Part shown: one piece after another, positions 6,399 through 13,009 of the stretch | How the letters are laid out: the number at the start of each line of letters is the position of its first letter | Position numbering within the stretch: the stretch's first letter is position 1 | DNA from: Thermomicrobiaceae bacterium | Lineage (GTDB): Bacteria; Chloroflexota; Chloroflexia; Thermomicrobiales; Thermomicrobiaceae | Direction of reading: 5' to 3' | NCBI GenBank assembly: GCA_025966355.1 | Contig: JAICWZ010000011.1 | Coordinates: forward strand, 1-13,314 | Length of the DNA: 13,314 nucleotides | Made by a program: the position numbers and the translations under genes | Notes under the pieces: model-generated | Seen by the model: only the letters and a program-made list of their open reading frames with translations | Databases searched by the model: none | Told to the model about the DNA's origin: nothing

Positions 6399-7172
6399 GT
6401 GGCGCATCGTTGGGGAATGACGATCGACCTGGATTTATGCACGGGGTGTCAGGCGTGTGTCGTGGCGTGCCAGGCCGAAAACAACATCCCGATCAATACC
6501 GAGGAGAACTTCCAGCAGCGGCGCGCGATTGAGTGGATTCGCGTCGAGCGGTACTGGGAGGGCGAGTTCCCGAACGTCAAGGCACGCTACATTCCGGTGC
6601 CGTGCATGATGTGTGAGAACGCGCCGTGTGAACCGGTCTGCCCGGTCTACGCGTCGTATCACACCGATCAGGGGCTCAACTTCCAGGTCTACAATCGCTG
6701 CATCGGCACTCGCTATTGCTCAGTCAACTGTCACTGGCATGTGCGCTTCTTCAACTTCTGGGAGCCGAAGTGGCCGGATAGCCTGAAGCAGCAGCTCAAC
6801 CCGCTGGTCGCGGTGCGGAGCCGTGGCGTGATGGAGAAGTGCTCCTTCTGCATTCAGCGCATCGACCACGCCGAGCAGAGTGCTCAGTTGCAGGGACGCG
6901 ACGTGAAAGATGGTGATTTCACCACCGCGTGCGCGCAAGCCTGCCCGACTCGTGCCATCGTCTTCGGGGACTTGAACAACGCGGACAGCGAAGTGGCGAA
7001 AACGGTCGCCAGCACCAAGCGTGGCTACCAGCTCCTGGCCGACCTCGGGACGAACCCGGCGGTCGTCTACTTGAAGAAGATCGACGCCGACCCGCTGCCG
7101 GAAGACAGCAAGCACAAGTACTTTGACTCGTCGCAGTACACCCGAGTCAAGGAAACGGTGGCAGTCGGTTGA
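6399..7172 (+). CDS. actB2: ActB2, iron-sulfur half of ActB (four cluster motifs)
   Basis: From the GTG at 6399 the protein is 257 residues and begins MAHRWGMTIDLDLC, the usual way the ferredoxin part begins after the linker in fused ActB. GAGAGGAG at 6386-6393 is the ribosome binding site; the frame is open to an upstream GTG at 6369. Cluster motifs: C14-C17-C20-C24, C69-C72-C77-C81, C101-(T104)-C107-C111, and C148-C151 with C178-C182. The third motif has Thr104 where the second cysteine would be, fitting the [3Fe-4S] cluster known in ActB; the other three fit [4Fe-4S]. The Pro that normally follows the last cysteine of motif three is His112. There is no signal peptide or membrane helix. It should take electrons from ActC and pass them to the hemes. 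It sits 42 bases after actB1, and a 106-base gap follows. Confidence 0.92.
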   Translation: MAHRWGMTIDLDLCTGCQACVVACQAENNIPINTEENFQQRRAIEWIRVERYWEGEFPNVKARYIPVPCMMCENAPCEPVCPVYASYHTDQGLNFQVYNRCIGTRYCSVNCHWHVRFFNFWEPKWPDSLKQQLNPLVAVRSRGVMEKCSFCIQRIDHAEQSAQLQGRDVKDGDFTTACAQACPTRAIVFGDLNNADSEVAKTVASTKRGYQLLADLGTNPAVVYLKKIDADPLPEDSKHKYFDSSQYTRVKETVAVG

Positions 7173-7278
7173 GCGATTCGCTGGCGAGATGGGAAGATCA
7201 GGCGATGAGAAGCCTGTTCGCGCGCGCTCACAAGGCATTGCCGAGCGCTGACAACGAGAGAGGCGGGAGGGGACCGCT

Positions 7279-8676
7279 ATGGCAACAGTAACCGGCGGCC
7301 ATCACGTTCCTGAACCATCGCCGGTGACGAGAGCGTGGGATTATACCCCCGGCCAACTCGTCCGCGACGGTTTGCAGCGCCTGCGGGCGAAGGGCCAGTG
7401 GTATCGCATCAGCCTGATCATTCTGGCGATCCTGACGGTGATCGGGATCATCGCATTGATCGTCCAGGCGATCGCGTCCGGTTGGGGCGATCGTGAGAAT
7501 TGGGGCTACGTCGCGGTCGCGTTCGGTTACATCATGTCGACGGTTGCCGCGGCGCCCTGCGTCTGCGTGGCTGGGCGGTTGACCCGCGCGCACTGGCGTC
7601 GACCGATTGACCGGATCTCGGAGATCTGGGCGGCCGCGATGATCGTCCCGGCCATTCTTTTCCTGCTCCTCATGTGGACGGTACCGAACACGCACGGCCG
7701 GCCAACGATTTGGTTCGGCTGGTGGGCAGCGCCCTATCTCTGGGATGCCATTCTCGTTCTCGGGCTCGCCTTTACCGGCTACGCGCTGCTCTACGTCAGT
7801 TCGATTCCGGACCTGGCGATCGCGCGAGCGCAGATCGAAGACGGCAGCGCGAACTGGCTGACACGCAAAGCCGAGGGCTTTTTCGGTACGCAGTCGCAGT
7901 GGCGCGTCATCGAGCGGGCCGTCGCCTATCTCGGCGCGTTCTACGTCGTCATGTACATCGGGACGATGACGGTGATCGCGGCCGACTTCATCATGAGCCT
8001 GATCCCGGGCTACAAGAGCGCCATCTTCCCGGCCTATTTCGCGATCAGCGGATTCGGCGGTGGTGTCGCCGTCGTCGTCGTGACGGCGTCAATCATGCGA
8101 CTCTGGGGCGGTGCCGAAGATTACCTCGGCCGCGAGCAGTTCTTCGCGCTGGCCAAGATTCAGCTCGCACTCGGACTCCTGTTCGCGTACTTCATCTGGA
8201 CGGACTTCGTGATTCCGTGGTACGGCCGTATGCCGTGGGAGATCCTGCAGATTCGGCTGCTCTATTTCGATTCGTATCTCTGGTATTTCGTGGCCGCCTT
8301 CGCGCTCTGCTTCATCAGCCCGCTCGTCTTGCTGATGTGGACGAAACTGCGGCGTGGGCGTGTCGGACCGTTCATCGTATCGAGCGGCGTCCTGATCGGA
8401 TTGCTGGCGGATCGCATTCGACTCTTTTCGTCAGCCTTCTCGGATAAGGACATCACGGAAGATCGCCTGCACGCCCTGCCGCCTGTGCTTCACCCGGGTG
8501 TGCTGGATTGGTTGATCGTCATTGGGGCGATTGCCGCCTGCATCGCGCTCGTGATGCTCGCGATGCGGCTCATCCCGGTGCCGTCGATCTGGGAAATGAC
8601 CGAGGGCACGCGCTTGCGAGCGAGACGGCGTTTCCACAATGTTGAAGTGACCATTATCGGGAAGCCGGACTACTAA
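7279..8676 (+). CDS. NrfD-family membrane subunit of ACIII, ActF-like
   Basis: The 465-residue polytopic protein has about ten hydrophobic segments, with a roughly 40-residue cytoplasmic-looking N-terminus before the first helix (about 44-66). It is a paralog of the next gene: the blocks RLTRAHWRRPIDR here and RLTQAEWRRPVTR there align without gaps. Anchored on that block, the Asp and His of ActC helix 'VDFVFWIGISHAG' correspond to Ala81 and Ala90 here ('VAFGYIMSTVAAAP'). NrfD-type ACIII subunits come as ActC, which binds quinol, and ActF, reported not to. The loss of these residues favours an ActF-like role, although the position between B2 and C differs from the end-of-operon place ActF has in several ACIII operons. 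ATG 7279 has GGGAGGGG six bases upstream. Two close cysteines (94, 96) in the second helix are unusual. Confidence 0.85.
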   Translation: MATVTGGHHVPEPSPVTRAWDYTPGQLVRDGLQRLRAKGQWYRISLIILAILTVIGIIALIVQAIASGWGDRENWGYVAVAFGYIMSTVAAAPCVCVAGRLTRAHWRRPIDRISEIWAAAMIVPAILFLLLMWTVPNTHGRPTIWFGWWAAPYLWDAILVLGLAFTGYALLYVSSIPDLAIARAQIEDGSANWLTRKAEGFFGTQSQWRVIERAVAYLGAFYVVMYIGTMTVIAADFIMSLIPGYKSAIFPAYFAISGFGGGVAVVVVTASIMRLWGGAEDYLGREQFFALAKIQLALGLLFAYFIWTDFVIPWYGRMPWEILQIRLLYFDSYLWYFVAAFALCFISPLVLLMWTKLRRGRVGPFIVSSGVLIGLLADRIRLFSSAFSDKDITEDRLHALPPVLHPGVLDWLIVIGAIAACIALVMLAMRLIPVPSIWEMTEGTRLRARRRFHNVEVTIIGKPDY

Positions 8677-8711
8677 GATCGGGTCCGTAGAGAGGCGCGT
8701 GGAGGAAGGGT

Positions 8712-10085
8712 ATGCAAGAGCGGCGTAATCTCCCACAGATGGAGGTCATTCAAGAACTCCTTCTGCCGGTAACGCGGACCACGATGTGGATGTGGATTGG
8801 GTTCATTGTCCTGGGAACCATCCTGGCGGCATTCGCGTTCGCCGTCGCCTGGATGTTCTACTGGGGAATTGGTGTCACCGGTCTGAATCGCCCCGGCATG
8901 TGGGGCTTCATGATCGTCGACTTCGTGTTCTGGATCGGTATCAGTCACGCGGGTGTCATGATCTCGGCCATTTTGCGACTGACGCAGGCAGAATGGCGCC
9001 GGCCGGTGACCCGCGCCGCCGAAGTCATGACGATGTTCAGTTTGATGACCGCGATGACCCTGCCGTTCATTCACACCGGTCGTCCGTGGCGTACTGCGTA
9101 CTGGGTCTTCCCGTACGACTTCTGGCGTGGCATCTTCCCGGACGTTCGCTCGGCCCTGGTAATGGACCCGAGCGCCGTCTTTACCTACCTGACCGGCACT
9201 ATCCTCTTCATCTACATTACGACCGTGCCGGACATCGCGACGTTGCGCGACCGGTCAACCGGCTGGCGCAAGGGCCTGTACCGAGTGCTGGCACTTGGCT
9301 GGCAGAACGACGAGCGGCAATGGATGATTCAGGCGGCCACCGGCTTTCTGCTCGCCGCCCTGATGCTCTCGATCTTCGTGTCCGTCCATAGCATCGTTTC
9401 CTGGGACTTCTCGTTCTCGCTCGATCCGGTCTGGCACACCAGCGTCTGGGCCCCGTACTTCGTTATCGGCGCCGTCCATTCCGGTGTTTCGGCGGCCGTC
9501 ACCCTGATGGTGCTCATGCGCTGGATGTTCGGGTTCGATAAATACATACGCGAGGAACATTTCGACGCCATCGGGCGCTTGCTCGTGGTAGTCGCGACGG
9601 CCTGGGTCTTCTTCTTCATGCTCGATGTCTTCTTCGCGCTGTTCAATCAGGACCCGCGCGAGACGGCGGTCATGAAGATGCGCTTCGAACAATGGCCCTA
9701 CACGCTGATGTTGGTGCTGATCTTCGTCTTCGGCTACTTTATACCGGTGCCGATCTGGATGTTCCGCAAGTTCCGGCGCAACATCAAGTTAATGTTCTGG
9801 ACCTCGATCATGGTCAACATCGGTATGTGGTCAGAGCGGTACTGGCTCGTCGTTCCAGGGCTCGAGCGCAAGTATGAATGGACGTTCGACTGGAACTTCT
9901 ATCGACCGGGTATTGTCGAGATAACGATCATACTCGGGACGTTCGCGCTCGTGCCGTTCCTATTCATGTGTTTCTCTAAGATCTTTCCTCCTGTCTCGAT
10001 CTGGGAGGAAAAGGAAGGTCAGAACTTTCTCCAGGAGATCAAGGTCGGCAAAGCGTCGATTCCAGCGATCGTTCGCGAGTTCTAG
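8712..10085 (+). CDS. actC: ActC, NrfD-family quinol-oxidising membrane subunit of ACIII
   Basis: The 457-residue protein has about ten membrane helices and closely follows the ActC pattern: 'GLNRPGMWGF' (57-66), 'DFVFWIGISHAGVMIS' (70-85), 'WRRPVTRAAEVMT' (95-107), 'HTGRPW', 'TVPDIATLRDR', 'SVHSIVSWDF' and 'NIGMWSERYW'. In characterised ACIII the ActC subunit binds quinol near the outer side of the membrane, close to the [3Fe-4S] cluster of ActB, and contains a possible proton path. Asp70 and His79 are the obvious candidates for quinol-site residues. ATG 8712 follows GGAGGAAGG. It lies 35 bases after the ActF-like gene and 15 bases before actD, within the same operon. Confidence 0.93.
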   Translation: MQERRNLPQMEVIQELLLPVTRTTMWMWIGFIVLGTILAAFAFAVAWMFYWGIGVTGLNRPGMWGFMIVDFVFWIGISHAGVMISAILRLTQAEWRRPVTRAAEVMTMFSLMTAMTLPFIHTGRPWRTAYWVFPYDFWRGIFPDVRSALVMDPSAVFTYLTGTILFIYITTVPDIATLRDRSTGWRKGLYRVLALGWQNDERQWMIQAATGFLLAALMLSIFVSVHSIVSWDFSFSLDPVWHTSVWAPYFVIGAVHSGVSAAVTLMVLMRWMFGFDKYIREEHFDAIGRLLVVVATAWVFFFMLDVFFALFNQDPRETAVMKMRFEQWPYTLMLVLIFVFGYFIPVPIWMFRKFRRNIKLMFWTSIMVNIGMWSERYWLVVPGLERKYEWTFDWNFYRPGIVEITIILGTFALVPFLFMCFSKIFPPVSIWEEKEGQNFLQEIKVGKASIPAIVREF

Positions 10086-10100
10086 AGGGGAAGAAGGCGG

Positions 10101-10667
10101 ATGGCACTACGCGATGTTCTTGGGCTCTACAGCGACATCGATTCGGCGGTCGCTGGAGTCGACAAACTCGCCGAAGTTGGGATACACCGTGAGGACTTCG
10201 AGGTTCTCTCGAATGCACCATATCCGGAAGGTGCGTTCGGTCATGACCACACGACGAGCCGCCTCGGCCTCTGGCCGGTGGTTGGTGCCTGTTGCGGCTT
10301 CGCGGTTGGTCTGCTGATCACCGGTGGCACGCAGGTCGTCTACCCGATGGTGACGGACGGCAAGCCGCTCTTCTCGATCCCGCCGATGGTCGTCATCATG
10401 TACGAAGGCACGATGCTCGCGGCCGTGATCTTCACGGTGCTCGGTGCGATCTTCGAATCGCGCATGCCGCGTTTCAGCCGTGAGATCTACGACACCCGGA
10501 TCACCGATGGGTACATCGGGGTGTTGGTGCATTCGCCCGAGGAAAGTGTGAACAGCGCGGCCGAGGCGATGCGCGCGACGGGCGCGGAAGATGTCCGCAT
10601 GGCGGAAGCGCGCGCCACCAAGGCGAGCCAGCCGGCACGGGCGAACCGGAAGGGAGCCAGCGCATGA
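10101..10667 (+). CDS. actD: ActD, DUF3341 membrane subunit of ACIII
   Basis: The 188-residue protein has an N-terminal cytoplasmic domain with an 'LYSDIDSAVAGVDKL' opening of ferredoxin-like character and the DUF3341 signature 'VLSNAPYP' (35-42). Two membrane helices follow: about 58-75 ('LWPVVGACCGFAVGLLI', then 'GGTQVVYP') and about 95-116 ('MVVIMYEGTMLAAVIFTVLGAIFE'). After 'MPRFSREIYDTRITDGYIGVLV' comes a short basic, Ala-rich tail. ActD is a structural subunit of ACIII with no cofactor. The ATG at 10101 has a GGGGAAGAAGG stretch upstream, and the stop codon overlaps the actE start (ATGA), indicating translational coupling. Confidence 0.93.
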   Translation: MALRDVLGLYSDIDSAVAGVDKLAEVGIHREDFEVLSNAPYPEGAFGHDHTTSRLGLWPVVGACCGFAVGLLITGGTQVVYPMVTDGKPLFSIPPMVVIMYEGTMLAAVIFTVLGAIFESRMPRFSREIYDTRITDGYIGVLVHSPEESVNSAAEAMRATGAEDVRMAEARATKASQPARANRKGASA

Positions 10668-11344
10668 TTCGCGCTGTCGGGCGTCTCGCACAAGCGAAGA
10701 CTCGGCTCGCGCGGTTTCAGCCACGCTTGTTGGCCGTCGCTGGAGCGGCGATCTTGCTGATCGTCAGCACCGGCTGTAATTCGACGAACGAGTATCCGAT
10801 CGACTTCTTTTCGGAAATGCACTATTCGGTGTCGTGGCACGCGGAAGAGCCACCGCGCATTGATTCGCCGTCAACGGCGATTCAAGTCAACCAGAAAATG
10901 ATGAACACACTCGCCTATGGGCCGATGGTTCAGATCGGCGCCGCTGAGCCGGCCGATTACACCGTCGACGAAGCGAAGAACGTGAAGAACCCGTTGGAAG
11001 CGAACGACGCGAACCTGAAGGCAGGCGCCGCGCTCTTCTCAATCAACTGCGCGCAGTGCCATGGTCAGAACGGGCTCGGCGCTGACACTCCCACCGACCA
11101 GATCACCAAAGGTAACGCCTTTATGATCAATTACTTCAACGCGGTCAATAAGACGTTGCCAAAGGACCAGCAGTTGACACTGCCGAGAGACCTGACCAAG
11201 GATCCGGTGGTGAGCCTCAGTGACGGTGAGATCTACTACTATCTGAGCAACGGCATTCAGAAGATGCCGCCGTTCAAGGGGATCCTGACGCCTGAGCAGC
11301 GCTGGCAGTTGATCCTCCACATCCGACAGATCGAAGGGAAGTAG
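10664..11344 (+). CDS. actE: ActE, monoheme cytochrome c lipoprotein of ACIII
   Basis: The 226-residue protein has a basic N-terminus of about 20 residues, a hydrophobic segment (about 22-34) and 'STGC' with Cys38 as the probable lipidated residue; the -3 position is Ser, not the usual Leu/Val. A 'DFFSEMHYSVSWHAEEPPR' stretch (47-65) corresponds to the ActE linker. The cytochrome domain has one CAQCH (129-133), and Met201 in 'KMPPF' is the likely sixth heme ligand. ActE should be the exit cytochrome handing electrons from ActA/ActB to an oxidase or soluble carrier. GGAAGGGAG (10648-10656), inside actD, is its ribosome binding site. It is the last gene of the operon; a strong inverted repeat follows. 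Confidence 0.93.
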   Translation: MIRAVGRLAQAKTRLARFQPRLLAVAGAAILLIVSTGCNSTNEYPIDFFSEMHYSVSWHAEEPPRIDSPSTAIQVNQKMMNTLAYGPMVQIGAAEPADYTVDEAKNVKNPLEANDANLKAGAALFSINCAQCHGQNGLGADTPTDQITKGNAFMINYFNAVNKTLPKDQQLTLPRDLTKDPVVSLSDGEIYYYLSNGIQKMPPFKGILTPEQRWQLILHIRQIEGK

Positions 11345-11368
11345 GGCGCGAGCCGCCCTCACTCCCTG

Positions 11369-11413
11369 CCCCTCTCCCGACCCGCTCGCGGGTGCCCCGG
11401 CACGGGAGAGGGG
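11369..11413. terminator. GC-rich inverted repeat between convergent genes (terminator or dispersed repeat)
   Basis: CCCCTCTCCCG (11369-11379) pairs perfectly with CGGGAGAGGGG (11403-11413), 11 pairs. Inside lies a second hairpin, CCCGC-TC-GCGGG (11381-11392). A pyrimidine-rich stretch TGTCTTCTT follows on the plus strand, only a weak U-tract. It lies between the convergent actE and LLM oxidoreductase genes, so it may end both transcripts. The 'cctcactccctgcccctctcccg' style resembles dispersed intergenic repeats of many GC-rich genomes. Confidence 0.6.
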
Positions 11414-11466
11414 TGTCTTCTTGCGCGTGAGATCTTCAGCCAAGCCGGCTGCGGATGAGTGGCGCT

Positions 11467-12435
11467 CTACAGCTTCGCCACCTCGGGCATGATCGCCGTG
11501 GCGAAGAGTTCGAGGGCCGCGAGGTCTTCTTGATCGTGGGTTTGGAGCATGAGGCGCGAGACGCCGAGATTGGCGAGCGTCTGGATGTCTTCGACTACCT
11601 TGTCGGGCGTCCCGACGAGCCAGCCGCGATCGTGGGTGCGTTCCATGACCTCGTCAAGGCTCAGCCCCTGCATCGACGGCATGATCTCCTGAATGCGGGC
11701 CGCGCGTTGGCGTACTTCGGCGTCGGTCGTGCCGATGATGTGGCCGACCATCACGGAGCGCGCGATCTCCGAACTGTCCCGGCCGATGTCATTGCAATGC
11801 TGTTCGAGGACCTCGACCTTATGACGGTAGACGTCATGGTTCGAGGCGTTCGAGTTCCACTCGTTGGCGAAGCGCGCGACCATACGCAGCGTCCGTTTCT
11901 CGCCGGAGCCGCCAATGAGCAGCGGAATGCCGCTCGGGCGCACCGGGGTGGGACGCATCTGGGCGTCATTCAACTGGATTTGCTCGCCGGGGTAGCTCAC
12001 TTTCTCGCCCGACCAGAGCAGCTTGATCGCCTCGATCGACTCTTCCAACCGGTCCATGCGCTGTTTAAGCGGCGGCAGCGGGAAGCCGAAGGCGGCATGT
12101 TCGCGCTCGTTCCAACCGGCGCCGATGCCGAGCCAGAAGCGGCCGTTCGACAGATTGTCGAGCGCGACCGAGTCCTTGGCGAGCATGACCGGGTTGCGAA
12201 ACGTGGTGGGAGAGACGAGCGCGCCGAATTCCAGCTTCGAATCACGGGCGGCGACGAGCGTAAGCGACGGCCAGAGTGAGAGCTGGTCACGCTCGCTAAC
12301 GCCCATCACCGAGAAGAGATGATCGGAGCGCCAGAGTGAATCGAAGTTGTTCGTTTCCGCCGTTTCGATGATTCGTTGCCAGCGCTGCCAGGTGAGGCCC
12401 TCTTGCGCTTCGATCATGACGCCGAGTCGTACCAT
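11467..12435 (-). CDS. LLM-class flavin/F420-dependent oxidoreductase
   Basis: The 322-residue protein is a complete luciferase-like (beta/alpha)8-barrel monooxygenase-family enzyme. Recognisable blocks are 'LWRSDHLFS' (34-42), 'LEFGALVSPTTFRNPVMLAK' (68-87), 'LSNGRFWLGIGAGWNEREH' (93-111), 'GIPLLIGGSGEKRTLRMVA' and the C-terminal 'VVEDIQTLANLGVSRLMLQ'. The arrangement is like the Rv1855c-type subgroup, thought to use coenzyme F420, but cofactor choice between F420 and FMN cannot be settled here. The substrate is unknown. The ATG at 12435 follows GGAGG by four bases. Converging on the ACIII operon, it lies 189 bases downstream of ybaB on the same strand and may have its own promoter. No functional tie to ACIII is evident. 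Confidence 0.88.
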   Translation of the reverse strand: MVRLGVMIEAQEGLTWQRWQRIIETAETNNFDSLWRSDHLFSVMGVSERDQLSLWPSLTLVAARDSKLEFGALVSPTTFRNPVMLAKDSVALDNLSNGRFWLGIGAGWNEREHAAFGFPLPPLKQRMDRLEESIEAIKLLWSGEKVSYPGEQIQLNDAQMRPTPVRPSGIPLLIGGSGEKRTLRMVARFANEWNSNASNHDVYRHKVEVLEQHCNDIGRDSSEIARSVMVGHIIGTTDAEVRQRAARIQEIMPSMQGLSLDEVMERTHDRGWLVGTPDKVVEDIQTLANLGVSRLMLQTHDQEDLAALELFATAIMPEVAKL

Positions 12436-12567
12436 GCATCCTCCGGTGGTTCCGTTATCTCTGCCGAATGCGGCAAAGGTTCAAGCGAATGTACCGCTAT
12501 TTTCGCGTACGTCTCGGGCGGCTGTCCAATGTGCAAGAGAGATGGCCGAAGGGCAGAGGTCGCTGTG

Positions 12568-12596
12568 GCGCCGCGCGGAACACGCCCACGCGGCGC
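12568..12596. repeat. Inverted repeat downstream of ybaB, possible weak terminator
   Basis: GCGCCGCG (12568-12575) pairs with CGCGGCGC (12589-12596), eight pairs around a 13-base loop. It lies about 30 bases beyond the ybaB stop, between ybaB and the LLM gene. There is no T-tract on either strand, so termination is uncertain. Confidence 0.35.
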
Positions 12597-12624
12597 GAGG
12601 AGCAGACGCAGGGAATCGCGGGGG

Positions 12625-12927
12625 TTACATCAACCCAGGGATATTGATGCCGCCGGTGATGGCGGACATCTTGTTGGCGGCCAGATCTTCGGCAGTTTTC
12701 ATCGCTTCCTGAATGGCGGCCAGGACCATGTCTTCGAGCATCTCGATGTCGGATGGATCGACGGCGTCGGGGTTGATTTTGACCGACTGAACGGTACGGA
12801 GACCGTTGACCGACACACGCACCGCACCACCGCCGGCGGTGCCCTCAACCGTCGTTTCTTCCAGCTCTTGCTGCATCTTCTGAATGCGATTCTGCATCTG
12901 CTGCAGCATCTTCATATTCGGCTGCAT
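12625..12927 (-). CDS. ybaB: YbaB/EbfC family nucleoid-associated protein
   Basis: The 100-residue protein has the full YbaB/EbfC pattern: an N-terminal Met/Gln-rich helix 'MKMLQQMQNRIQKMQQEL' (5-22), the beta part 'GGGAVRVSVNGLRTVQSVKI', a central 'INPDAVDPSDIEMLEDMV' and a C-terminal amphipathic helix, ending in the Gly/Ile-rich 'GGINIPGLM'. These proteins form dimers that bind DNA and help shape the nucleoid; the length is typical. The ATG at 12927 follows GAGGG at normal spacing. In many bacteria ybaB pairs with recR; here it follows the 3' end of recN and no recR is seen in the window. A good extended -10 promoter lies in the 78-base gap upstream. Confidence 0.92.
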   Translation of the reverse strand: MQPNMKMLQQMQNRIQKMQQELEETTVEGTAGGGAVRVSVNGLRTVQSVKINPDAVDPSDIEMLEDMVLAAIQEAMKTAEDLAANKMSAITGGINIPGLM

Positions 12928-12981
12928 CTATCCCTCGATTCGATCATATGGCGATAAAGCATCACGTTCGAGCACGCGGCG

Positions 12982-13009
12982 AGTATACCATCGGGCATTG
13001 CCGATTCAG
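12982..13009 (-). promoter_or_regulatory. Candidate extended -10 promoter for ybaB
   Basis: On the minus strand TATACT (12987-12982) is preceded by TGG, giving an extended -10 element (TGnTATACT) with five of six matches. CTGAAT (13009-13004, three of six matches to TTGACA) stands 16 bases upstream and overlaps the recN stop codon. Transcription would start near 12975, about 48 bases before the ybaB start codon. Confidence 0.45.

Noticed and set aside
7189..7251. A 20-codon ORF starting ATG in the gap between actB2 and the ActF-like gene
   Set aside because: No good ribosome binding site, no hydrophobic or conserved-looking sequence, and length within chance for GC-rich DNA.
11455..12279. 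Plus-strand open frame of 274 codons opposite the LLM oxidoreductase
   Set aside because: The minus-strand frame has clear luciferase-like blocks; the plus-strand translation is Arg/Asp/His-rich antisense of it.
12499..12528. Possible minus-strand promoter for the LLM gene (TGGACA, 18 bases, GAAAAT)
   Set aside because: Five of six and four of six matches at a non-optimal spacing; too weak to list as a feature, though position is reasonable.
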